In this document: positions 15,818-22,300 of the stretch, piece by piece
How positions within the stretch are numbered: position 1 is the stretch's first letter
Layout: every line of letters begins with the position of its first letter
Assembly (NCBI GenBank): GCA_019114265.1
Contig: DXFV01000012.1
Coordinates: 37,267-101,266, forward strand
Origin: Anaerofilum faecale
Lineage (GTDB): Bacteria; Bacillota; Clostridia; Oscillospirales; Ruminococcaceae
DNA: 64,000 nt
Direction: 5' to 3'
Translations under genes and position numbers: made by a program
Notes under the pieces: generated by a model
The model's database searches: none
The model's input: the letters and a program-made list of their open reading frames with translations, nothing else
Told to the model about the DNA's origin: nothing

Positions 15818-16027
15818 ATGAGATGCCCGCATTGTAACAGCGAAAACTGCACCATCGTCAACGAAGTGACCACCACCGGCAAGGATTACAGCGCGAGCAA
15901 GGGCTGCTGCGGCGCCATCCTGCTGGGGCCGCTGGGCCTGCTGTGCGGCGCCTGCGGAGAGGGCAGAAAGATCCACAATGTGAACTACTGGGTCTGCGGC
16001 GATTGCGGCTATAAGTTCCGGGTGTGA
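15818..16027 (+). CDS. small zinc-ribbon protein
   Basis: 69 residues with paired CPHC (residues 3-6) and CGDC (near 61-64) knuckles that should bind one zinc. The central glycine/cysteine-rich hydrophobic stretch KGCCGAILLGPLGLLCGACG could insert in a membrane or bind metal. Strong AAGGAGG site. It is encoded with a DUF2085 membrane protein with which it overlaps by one base. The family is known only as uncharacterised zinc-ribbon proteins; role unknown. Confidence 0.75.
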   Translation: MRCPHCNSENCTIVNEVTTTGKDYSASKGCCGAILLGPLGLLCGACGEGRKIHNVNYWVCGDCGYKFRV

Positions 16028-16398
16028 TGGACCGCAGCATGCGCCGATGGCTGCGTCTGATGCGGGCGGGTGAGATCCTGGGATGCCACCAGATGCCGGA
16101 ACGCAGCTTTTTCTATAAGGGATTTCAGTTCCCGGTGTGCGCGCGGTGCACGGGCGTGCTGCTGGGGTTCGCGGCGGCGGCGCCGCTGTTCTTTTTCTGC
16201 AAGCTGGACATACGCATCGCGCTGCTGCTGAGTTTTGTGATGTTCCTCGACTGGCTGCTCCAGTTTTTGAAGATACGCCCCTCCACAAACCTGCGCCGGC
16301 TCCTCACCGGGATGATCGGCGGGTTTGGGTGGACCTATATCCATCTGTATTTCTACCGGTTTGTCTGGCGGCTGCTTTGGCAGCTGTGGACCGCATAG
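16027..16398 (+). CDS. DUF2085 family membrane protein
   Basis: 123 residues. The diagnostic segment GCHQMPERSFFYKGFQFPVC followed by ARCTG identifies DUF2085, with conserved Cys/His residues near the N-terminus and three hydrophobic helices after it (about 40-57, 60-80 and 95-120). The ATG overlaps the previous stop (TGATG) and has no good ribosome site of its own, so translation is probably coupled. Conserved Cys and His suggest metal or heme-related binding, but function is unknown. Confidence 0.8.
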   Translation: MDRSMRRWLRLMRAGEILGCHQMPERSFFYKGFQFPVCARCTGVLLGFAAAAPLFFFCKLDIRIALLLSFVMFLDWLLQFLKIRPSTNLRRLLTGMIGGFGWTYIHLYFYRFVWRLLWQLWTA

Positions 16399-16447
16399 AA
16401 AAAGGCCGGCAGCCTTTTCCCAAGCAGGAGAAGGCTGCCGGCCTTTG
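16396..16447. terminator. bidirectional terminator between DUF2085 and rubredoxin genes
   Basis: Stem AAAGGCCGGCAGCCTT (from 16400) against AAGGCTGCCGGCCTTT (to 16447). The minus-strand side ends in CCTTTTTC and so serves the rubredoxin gene best. Confidence 0.8.
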
Positions 16448-16461
16448 GATTTGCGCGCATA

Positions 16462-16620
16462 TCAGTCTTTGCTGAAGGACTCCTTGCCCACGCCGCACAG
16501 GGGGCAGAGATAGTCGTCGGGCAGATCGGCCCACTTGGTGCCCGGCGCGATGCCGTTCTCCGGCTCGCCGTTGGCCTCGTCGTAGATATAGCCGCAGACA
16601 TCGCAAACGTATTTTTCCAT
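16462..16620 (-). CDS. rubredoxin
   Basis: 52 residues, the standard rubredoxin length. The translation MEKYVCDVCGYIYD at the start and LCPLCGVGKESFSKD at the end give the two CxxC(G) iron-binding loops; a single Fe is held by four Cys. It carries electrons in the cytoplasm, usually to superoxide reductase, rubrerythrin or flavodiiron proteins in anaerobes, none of which are adjacent. AAAGGAG lies nine bases before the ATG. A strong terminator follows. Identification is firm. Confidence 0.95.
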   Translation of the reverse strand: MEKYVCDVCGYIYDEANGEPENGIAPGTKWADLPDDYLCPLCGVGKESFSKD

Positions 16621-16725
16621 CGTACATTCTCCTTTGCTGTGTAGATTGCGGGATCGCTCCCTGTGTTACTGTTGCCCGAAGCCGGGCAAAAAAATCGGAT
16701 CGAGCGCCCCTTTTTTCGCTGTGTG

Positions 16726-16734
16726 TGCTATAAT
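16726..16734 (+). promoter_or_regulatory. extended -10 promoter of the FMN-binding protein gene
   Basis: TGC-TATAAT with TATAAT at 16729-16734, perfect -10 and TGn extension; no clear -35. Confidence 0.65.
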
Positions 16735-16788
16735 GGCACAGAGCGGGGGATCTTTCCCGCACGCAAACAGGAAAAGGAGCGAACTGCC

Positions 16789-17271
16789 ATGATGAATACA
16801 CTGCGCCGCATCGACCGGAAAACCTCCGATGAAGATGCCTGGAACATCCTCGAAAACAGCGAATACGGCTTTCTGTGCACCATCAACCCCGACGGCACGC
16901 CGCACTGTGTGCCGATGTGCCATGTGGTGATGGACGGGTGCATCTATTTCCACTGCGCCCGCGCCGGCCAGAAGCTGGACAACCTGCGCCGCGATGCGCG
17001 CGCCAGCTTCAGCTGTGTGCTGTCCAGCGAGATCCTGCGCGCCGAGTACAGCGTGAAATATGCCAGCTGTATGGCGGAGGGGATGCTGGAGGAGGTGTCC
17101 GACGAGGGCGAACGCCAGAAAGCCATGCGCCGCCTGAACGAGAAATACTGCCCCGATCATCTGGACTGCCCGGCCTACGAGCGCACCATGCGCGGCATGC
17201 CGGCCGTGGTGATGCTGCGCCTGCGGGTGGATGCCCTGTGCGGCAAGGCCAACCGCGGCCGTCTGGACTGA
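16789..17271 (+). CDS. pyridoxamine 5'-phosphate oxidase-fold flavoprotein (NimA-like)
   Basis: 160 residues. The start LRRIDRKTSDEDAWNILENS, then YGFLCTINPDGTPHCVPMCH and YFHCARAGQKLDNLRRD, is typical of the split-barrel FMN-binding family that includes 5-nitroimidazole reductases (Nim). It is probably a cytoplasmic flavin-dependent reductase; the substrate is not known, and most members are not proven resistance genes. Two adjacent ATG codons follow AAAAGGAG; the first is used here. Monocistronic, with own promoter and terminator. Confidence 0.85.
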   Translation: MMNTLRRIDRKTSDEDAWNILENSEYGFLCTINPDGTPHCVPMCHVVMDGCIYFHCARAGQKLDNLRRDARASFSCVLSSEILRAEYSVKYASCMAEGMLEEVSDEGERQKAMRRLNEKYCPDHLDCPAYERTMRGMPAVVMLRLRVDALCGKANRGRLD

Positions 17272-17348
17272 GCTCTCTGTCGATGGCATCAGCATACCAC
17301 ATCCCGCTGGGAAAATCGGTGGTATATGCAACCAAATGAGAACTTGTA

Positions 17349-17396
17349 TCAAAAACCCGTGCGCCGTATGTTCAAAAAAAGGCGCACGGGTTTTGT
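17349..17396. terminator. bidirectional terminator
   Basis: 14-bp stem AAAACCCGTGCGCC (17352-17365) with 17381-17394 and a 15-nt loop containing seven A. T-runs occur on both outgoing strands, serving the convergent genes either side. Confidence 0.8.
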
Positions 17397-17407
17397 GCAT
17401 TTTCCGC

Positions 17408-17427
17408 AAAGGGCGGATGAGGTCGAG
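17408..17427 (+). repeat. fragment of unit B of the interspersed hairpin repeat
   Basis: AAGGGCGGATGAGGTCGAGC matches the 3' tail of unit B seen at 42327-42344 and 60127-60146; the hairpins are missing. Confidence 0.6.
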
Positions 17428-17469
17428 CGGTTCCCCATTTCCACCGCTCCGCCGGCGGAATTTTCCGGG

Positions 17470-18426
17470 TTATCCCTGCGCGGCGGGGCTTTTCCAGCAG
17501 GCGATCCAGTGCCCCGGCGACACCTCGGTCTGGGGCGGGTACTCGGCGCGGCAGCGCGTGTCGGCATAGGGGCAGCGGCTGGCGAACCGGCAGCCCGGAC
17601 CGGGATTCACCAGATTGTTCACGTCGCCGGAATCCACCACCCGCTTGCCCAGCCGTCCGCTGTCGGCGGCGGAGCGGCTGTGCTGGCGCAGGCGCTGGGT
17701 GTAGGGGTGGCAGGGACGCGCGGCGATGCGCGCCGCCGGCCCGAACTCCACCATCCGCCCGCGGCAGATCACGCCGATGCGGTCGCAGCTCTCCACCAGC
17801 AGGTCGGGATCGTCGTCGAACAGCAGGCAGGCCACGCCGGTCTGCTGCTGCACCCGTTCCAGCAGGCGCAGCAGCTGGGCGGTGGTCTCCATGCCGGTCA
17901 CCGGCTCGTCGCACACCAGCAGCCGCGGGCGGCGGCACATCGCGTAGCCCACCGCCGCGCGCACCCGCTCGATCTCGCTCAGGCGGGCAGGCTGGCGGCG
18001 TGCGCACACCGGGTCCAGCTGCACCATCTGCAACAGGCGCCGCACCTGTGCGTCCAGCGCGCCGCCCTTGCACCCCTCCGTCTCCTCCAGCACCATCGCC
18101 ATCGTCTCGGCCACCGGACGGGTGGAGAACAGGTCGATCTCACTCTCCCGCAGCAGCATCTGCACGCCGGGGGAGAAGCGGCGGCGGGCGGGGTCGGGCG
18201 CTTCTCCCAGCGGCTTGCCGCCCAGCAGGATGCGGCCCGCCGTGGGCGGCTGCACCCCGCTCACCAGCTTGCCCAGCGTCGATTTGCCGCATCCCGGCTC
18301 GCCCACAATGCCCAGCATCTCGCCCTCGTCCATCTCCAGCGAGATGTCCTCCACCGCCTTGAGCTGGATCTGTTTGCCCATCTCGAAGGTCTTGTACACG
18401 TTTTCCAGCTTCAGCAGCTGTGCCAT
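17470..18426 (-). CDS. orphan oligopeptide-transporter-type ABC ATPase with degenerate motifs
   Basis: 318 residues, most like OppF/DppF ATP-binding subunits. It begins AQLLKLENVYKTFEMG and ends with the Cys-containing oligopeptide-HPY tail CRFASRCPYADTRCRAEYPP. Walker A (GEPGCGKST, 42-50) and Walker B (LLVCDEP, about 169-175) are intact. The signature LSGGQ reads LSEIE, the Q-loop FQ reads LR, the D-loop SALD reads TGME and the H-loop histidine region reads FDDDP. ATP may be bound but normal hydrolysis is doubtful. No permease or binding protein is adjacent. The start follows GGGAGGG. It may be a relic or a regulatory NTP-binding protein. Confidence 0.75.
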   Translation of the reverse strand: MAQLLKLENVYKTFEMGKQIQLKAVEDISLEMDEGEMLGIVGEPGCGKSTLGKLVSGVQPPTAGRILLGGKPLGEAPDPARRRFSPGVQMLLRESEIDLFSTRPVAETMAMVLEETEGCKGGALDAQVRRLLQMVQLDPVCARRQPARLSEIERVRAAVGYAMCRRPRLLVCDEPVTGMETTAQLLRLLERVQQQTGVACLLFDDDPDLLVESCDRIGVICRGRMVEFGPAARIAARPCHPYTQRLRQHSRSAADSGRLGKRVVDSGDVNNLVNPGPGCRFASRCPYADTRCRAEYPPQTEVSPGHWIACWKSPAAQG

Positions 18427-18630
18427 TCTACATCCCTCCCGGCGGCCGGTCAAACGCCGCGTTCGTCTGTTAGAAAAATTATAATCCCGCCCCGCGGCGA
18501 TTGCAAGGAACACCCGCTTTGCCGCCCGCGCGCCGGAGGGGGATTCTCTTTTTTGCACAAACCGGCGGCGCGCCTTTTGTGACGGTTTTCGGAGCGCGAA
18601 AAAAATTCTCGCATTTTGCAAAAAAATTGC

Positions 18631-18659
18631 TTGACATTGTGCCGACCGCGTGGTATTAT
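18631..18659 (+). promoter_or_regulatory. promoter of tRNA-Arg
   Basis: TTGACA (18631-18636), 17-bp spacer, TATTAT (18654-18659), about 50 bp before the tRNA. Confidence 0.85.
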
Positions 18660-18710
18660 AATAAGCGTTCCAAGCGCGCCGCCGTCTGCGCGGGGCAAAA
18701 AATCGAATAT

Positions 18711-18787
18711 GCGCTGCTAGCTCAGTTGGATAGAGTGTTTGGCTACGAACCAAAAGGTCAGGGGTTCGAATCCCTTGCAGCGCACCA
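18711..18787 (+). tRNA. tRNA-Arg (ACG)
   Basis: 77 nt including an encoded CCA. The acceptor stem pairs GCGCTGC (18711-18717) with GCAGCGC (18777-18783). The anticodon stem TTTGG/CCAAA encloses loop CTACGAA, giving anticodon ACG at 18745-18747, which reads CGN codons after A-to-I editing. The T-arm carries GGTTCGAAT. It has its own promoter and terminator. Confidence 0.97.
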
Positions 18788-18816
18788 AAAGCACAGGATT
18801 CTGTCCTGTGCTTTTT
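18788..18816 (+). terminator. terminator of tRNA-Arg
   Basis: 11-bp stem AAAGCACAGGA (18788-18798) with TCCTGTGCTTT (18804-18814), 5-nt loop, then a run of T. Confidence 0.9.
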
Positions 18817-18855
18817 TGTTTTGCAGGGGGGGAGGGCACCGGCGGGTTCCCCAAA

Positions 18856-18900
18856 GGCTCCCTCTGTGGGAAGCTGCCGCCGCAGGCGGCTGATGAGGGG
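18856..18900 (+). repeat. unit A of the interspersed hairpin repeat (degenerate first hairpin)
   Basis: GGCTCCCTCTGTGGGAAGC, then TG and the GCCGCC/GGCGGC hairpin, then TGATGAGGGG. No clear partner B unit follows; only a weak similarity near 18975-18996. Confidence 0.7.
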
Positions 18901-19010
18901 AGATCTTCCGGCACGCACAAACCTCCGCAAAAACACGGATTCCGTAAAGCAGGCCCTGTGCAAGCGGGAAGGCCCTGGCCGCATCCGGCGCTTCTCAAAC
19001 AGCCATATCC

Positions 19011-19047
19011 AAAAACCCGGTGCGTCCGTTCGGACACACCGGGTTTT
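19011..19047. terminator. terminator of the niacin transporter gene
   Basis: Near-perfect 16-bp stem (AAAAACCCGGTGCGTCCG from 19011 with 19033-19047) and a TTCG tetraloop; T-runs on both strands, placed just past the niaX stop. Confidence 0.85.
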
Positions 19048-19056
19048 TCTGTGCGG

Positions 19057-19629
19057 TCACAGTCGGCCCACCGCCGCCACGGCCTTCACCTGCGGGATGC
19101 GGCTGACCGGCTTGTAGATCAGCTGCGCCAGCGCGTAGTCCACCAGGTTGTGCACCACCGTGCCCAGGCCCACCAGCAGGATCACGCTGACCACAAAGCC
19201 CTTGTTGTAGTTGGCGGCCGACATGCTGCCCGCCATGTAGAAGGGGATCACCACCAGCACCTCGCACAGGCCGTGGACCACGCCGGTGACAAGGCCGAAC
19301 AGCGCGTTCTGCACCGGGCGGCGCAGGGTGTCGGGATGGCGCCGGAGCCAGAGCGCGCCCAGCACCACAAAGACGATCTGGCTGGCCGCGCGCGCCACCA
19401 CCACCGGCGGGAACCCGGCCAGCTGGAAGCCCAGCGTGGTGCCCAGCCAGACGGCGGCGGCGATCTTGGGCGACAGGAACATGGCGATGAACAGCGCCAC
19501 ATGGCTGGCCAGGGTGAAGCTGGCGGGCTCCAGGTCGATCTTGACGGGGCTGATGACCGGCACCAGGATGCCGATGGCACACAGCAGGCCGGCCATCACC
19601 AGCTTGAAGGTTCGTTGACTGCGCTGCAT
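19057..19629 (-). CDS. niaX: niacin transporter, ECF S-component-like (NiaX)
   Basis: 190 residues and about five membrane helices. The region GILVPVISPVKIDLEPASFT followed by LASHVALFIAMFLSP is the hallmark of the NiaX/YceI-independent niacin uptake family in Firmicutes, membrane proteins that take up nicotinate and probably work with a shared ECF energising module. The ATG at 19629 follows AAGGAGAG by eight bases. Its promoter carries a large NiaR-type palindrome, and the NiaR repressor gene is next door, which supports the substrate call. Direct transport evidence is absent. Confidence 0.78.
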   Translation of the reverse strand: MQRSQRTFKLVMAGLLCAIGILVPVISPVKIDLEPASFTLASHVALFIAMFLSPKIAAAVWLGTTLGFQLAGFPPVVVARAASQIVFVVLGALWLRRHPDTLRRPVQNALFGLVTGVVHGLCEVLVVIPFYMAGSMSAANYNKGFVVSVILLVGLGTVVHNLVDYALAQLIYKPVSRIPQVKAVAAVGRL

Positions 19630-19671
19630 GGTGATCTCTCCTTTTCTGACGGATACACAGGTTTCAAACAA

Positions 19672-19703
19672 AATAAGACAGGTGTCTTGACACCTGTCTT
19701 ATT
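19672..19703. promoter_or_regulatory. NiaR operator
   Basis: A perfect inverted repeat with 15-bp arms and a 2-bp centre; its core ACAGGTGTCTTGACACCTGT is the published Firmicute NiaR box pattern (known family site, recognised from memory). It overlaps the -10 end and start of transcription of niaX, so bound repressor would block initiation. Confidence 0.85.
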
Positions 19704-19728
19704 ATACCGTATTTTTCAGCGATGTCAA
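19701..19728 (-). promoter_or_regulatory. promoter of niaX
   Basis: Minus-strand TTGACA (19728-19723), 16-bp spacer, TATAAT (19706-19701): both hexamers perfect. Confidence 0.9.
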
Positions 19729-19757
19729 CAACGAAAGCCGCTTTTCTTTGTGCAGCC

Positions 19758-20285
19758 TTATTCCTCGGCCCGGTAGAGCACCCCGGCGGCGTCCAGCGCG
19801 GCGCGGATGCGGCGGATGCTGTCGGGGCCGGCGCAGCGGATGGTGTGCAGATGCACCCCGCCGGTGAGGTTGCTCAGCAGGCTCTCGCCCGATTCCGCCG
19901 CCCGCGCCAGAAACTGCTCGGCGTCGCGGCGGGTGGCGATGTCCAGCCGGGCGGTGAGCTGGCCGTAGAGGGGGTTGTCCACCGCCACGTCCTCCAGCAC
20001 GCCGCCGTTCTCCACCACCGCGTACAGCTCGGCGGCCAGCGCCTCCACCCCGGTGTGGCGGCAGGCCACCAGCGCGCAGAAGCCCGCCGGGCTTCTCTGC
20101 AGCCGGTAGCCGCGGGGGGTGGCGTCGATCTGCTCGCCCGCCGCCCGCAGCAGCGCCACGTCCCCCACGATGATCTGGCGGCTCACCCCCAGCTGGGCGG
20201 CCAGCGCCGACGCGCTCAGCGGGGCGTCGGTGTCCTGCAGCGCGCGCAGGATGTGGGCGCGGCGGTCGGATGCGTTCCTGCTCAT
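19758..20285 (-). CDS. niaR: nicotinate-responsive repressor NiaR (HTH_11 plus 3H domain)
   Basis: 175 residues. The N-terminal winged helix (residues 1-60, SASALAAQLGVSRQIIVGDV) is followed by a 3H domain with the three metal/ligand histidines visible in CRHTGVEAL, GGVHLHTIR. NiaR represses NAD-precursor synthesis and uptake genes when nicotinate is plentiful. The ATG at 20285 follows GGAAGGAGGAG; an upstream in-frame ATG at 20303 lies in that ribosome site. It lies 28 bp after the acyltransferase gene, perhaps co-transcribed, and next to the niaX operator it should control. Confidence 0.9.
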   Translation of the reverse strand: MSRNASDRRAHILRALQDTDAPLSASALAAQLGVSRQIIVGDVALLRAAGEQIDATPRGYRLQRSPAGFCALVACRHTGVEALAAELYAVVENGGVLEDVAVDNPLYGQLTARLDIATRRDAEQFLARAAESGESLLSNLTGGVHLHTIRCAGPDSIRRIRAALDAAGVLYRAEE

Positions 20286-20313
20286 TGGCTCTCCTCCTTC
20301 CATCCAGAGGGGT

Positions 20314-21822
20314 TCAGGTGTCGGCCGGTGTCCCGGTCCGGTGCACCCCGTGCGGGTAATAGCAAAGGCGGCGGGCGGTGCCGGTGTAGTCGCACAGCAG
20401 ATACAGGATGCTCAGCCACATCTCGGTGCCCATCAGGGTGGGGTTGTCCTGCAGCAGCAGGTCGAACGAGAAGCCCTTGCCGTCGGTCCAGTTGTCCAGG
20501 ATGCGGTCGATCCACACCACCGCCCACTCCATGCCCTCGCGCAGGCGGTGGGAGGTCTGGCGGCGGCACAGCCACAGCGGATGGATCACATCCAGCACGT
20601 CGCAGGCGGTGCCCGCCTTCCCCGCGAACAGCGCCGGGTCGGCCGCGTGGCGCAGCACGGTGTCGATCGCCTGTTCCGGATGGGGCAGCGGACGGCCGAA
20701 CTGGGCGTAGGTGCCGCGGGTGAGGCGGTAGAAGCCGTTCACGCAGTCGTGCAGGTCGCCTTTGCCCCACAGCCCGGTGGCGGGGTCGCAGTGGGCGTCC
20801 AGCCAGCCAAAGAGGGTGTCGAGGTCGGGCTGCATCCCGAAAAACTTCCGGTCGTGGTAAAAGGCGGTACCCAGACAGTCCACCTTATGCCCGGCATGCC
20901 AGACGTCCCCCTCCCAGCGGAACTGCTCCAGCCAGTCGGTGAGCGCCCTGCCGGCCAGCGGCGCCTTCTGCATCGGATGGGCGGGGCGGACCCCCTGCAC
21001 CTCCAGCGCGTAGCCCAGCGCCAGCGTGCCGTATTCCACCTCGTCCGGCTGCAGGGCGCGGAGGGCCTGGCGGAAGGCGTCCCCGTCCTCCGCCGCCGGG
21101 ATGCCGAACATCGCCGCCAGCTCGGCCGCGTCGCACCAGGCGCGCACCGGCGGCTGGTTGACCGAGGTGTCGGTGTATCCGCCGCCGCTGCGGTGGGCGG
21201 CCAGGATACCGGGCAGCTGCTCCCGCACACGGGCGCAGAACTGCTCCAGCCGCGGCCCGAAGGCGGCGTCCACCCGGTTTTTCAGCACCCGCGCGGGGCT
21301 GCCGCCCACGATGGAATAGGGGGGCACGTCCTTTGTCACCACAGCGCCCGCCGCCGCGATGCTGTGCGCGCCGATGGTCACCCCGTCCACCACGCAGACG
21401 CCCGCGCCGATCCACACGTCGTCCTCCAGCGTGATGCCGCGGCGGCAGTTGCCCTGTGCGGTGATGGGGCGCAGCAGGTCGGAATGGACGTGGTTTTCCG
21501 CGATGATCGAGGCGCGCGGCGCGATGCGCACATCCCGGCCCAGCGTGATGTCGCCCTGCAGGTAGGCCATCGGGTTGATGGAGCAGTTGCTGCCGGCCGT
21601 GATGCGGGCGTGGCGGAGCAGCGCGTCGGAACAGATCACGCAGTCGTCGCCCAGAGAGAGCTGCACGTCGCACAGGTGCGCCTTGGGCGAGATGTAGCAG
21701 TTCTCCCCGATGCGGCAGCCGTCGGCCTCCAGCTAGGCGCGGACGGCGCGCTGCTCGTCGGTGCTGCGGTCGGGGATGGTCCAGGGGATGTACCCCTCGG
21801 CGTCCTCAAAAAATCGAGACAT
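20314..21822 (-). pseudogene. hexapeptide-repeat acyltransferase fused to a C-terminal domain, interrupted by an amber codon
   Basis: From the ATG at 21822 (site GGGAAGTGAAGGAA) the frame reads MSRFFEDAEGYIPWTIPDRS and meets TAG at 21735-21733 as codon 30, then continues in the same frame for 473 codons. Residues about 35-170 are a left-handed beta-helix acyltransferase (maltose/galactoside O-acetyltransferase type; GAGVCVVDGVTIG, VVGGSPARV-like end). The remaining 300 residues are alpha-helical and Trp/His-rich, recalling glycoside-hydrolase-like toroids. One base change (a TGG or CAG would suffice) would restore the gene. Either a nonsense mutation, readthrough or a sequencing error; downstream restart is possible. 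Confidence 0.7.
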
Positions 21823-21926
21823 TTCCTTCACTTCCCTGTTCGGTTTGCGGGCGCGTCACAGCGCCCTATGCCCTACCATCATACCATAGCCGCGCAGCTT
21901 TGCAACCGTTTTTTGCGGGAAAGGGC

Positions 21927-21955
21927 TTGACAAAGCGGGACTGGAATGGTATAGT
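21927..21955 (+). promoter_or_regulatory. promoter of the feo operon
   Basis: TTGACA (21927-21932), 17-bp spacer, TATAGT (21950-21955), 50 bp before feoA. Confidence 0.85.
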
Positions 21956-21963
21956 AGAGTCGA

Positions 21964-21979
21964 GTTAGCAAGAACTAAC
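21964..21979. promoter_or_regulatory. candidate iron-regulator box upstream of feoA
   Basis: GTTAG-CAAGAA-CTAAC inverted repeat just downstream of the -10. The TTAGnnnnnnCTAA shape is that of DtxR/IdeR/MntR-family operators (family knowledge); position would block transcription when iron-bound regulator is present. Confidence 0.65.
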
Positions 21980-22005
21980 CACAGTGTGAAAGGAGGGCGG
22001 CAGGC

Positions 22006-22218
22006 ATGAACCTTGCAAGCGCGATCGAGGGGAAGGAATACATCATCCGCGACATCCGCACCGACGACGAGGAGCTGGATGCGTTTTTGTTCTCGCTGGG
22101 CTGCTACAGCGGCGAGCCCATCACGGTGATCTCGCACCGGAACAGCGGATGTGTGGTGTCCATCAAGGATGGCCGCTACAACATCGACAACCAGCTGGCG
22201 TCGGCGATCCTGATCTGA
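22006..22218 (+). CDS. feoA: ferrous iron transport protein A
   Basis: 70 residues, a single SH3-like FeoA domain (IIRDIRTDDEELDAFLFSLG, then GEPITVISH and a C-terminal NIDNQLASAILI). It is a cytoplasmic partner of FeoB that is needed for ferrous iron uptake. GAAAGGAGGGCGG precedes the ATG. First gene of feoA-feoB-Cys-rich protein, under a candidate DtxR-type box. Confidence 0.92.
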   Translation: MNLASAIEGKEYIIRDIRTDDEELDAFLFSLGCYSGEPITVISHRNSGCVVSIKDGRYNIDNQLASAILI

Positions 22219-22259
22219 GCCATTCGGCAGGGCGGGACCGCCTTCTTTCCGCATCTTGA

Positions 22260-22273
22260 TTAGTTGCAACTAA
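22260..22273. promoter_or_regulatory. second candidate iron-regulator box, upstream of feoB
   Basis: TTAGTTGCAACTAA, a perfect 14-bp palindrome with the same TTAG...CTAA ends as the box upstream of feoA. It lies inside the operon, 28 bp before the feoB start. Confidence 0.6.
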
Positions 22274-22300
22274 CCACGAAACAACAAGGAGGAATGCAGT

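Noticed and set aside
19672..19703. 32-nt inverted repeat as a terminator
   Set aside because: It lies at a promoter start, upstream of niaX, and matches the NiaR box.
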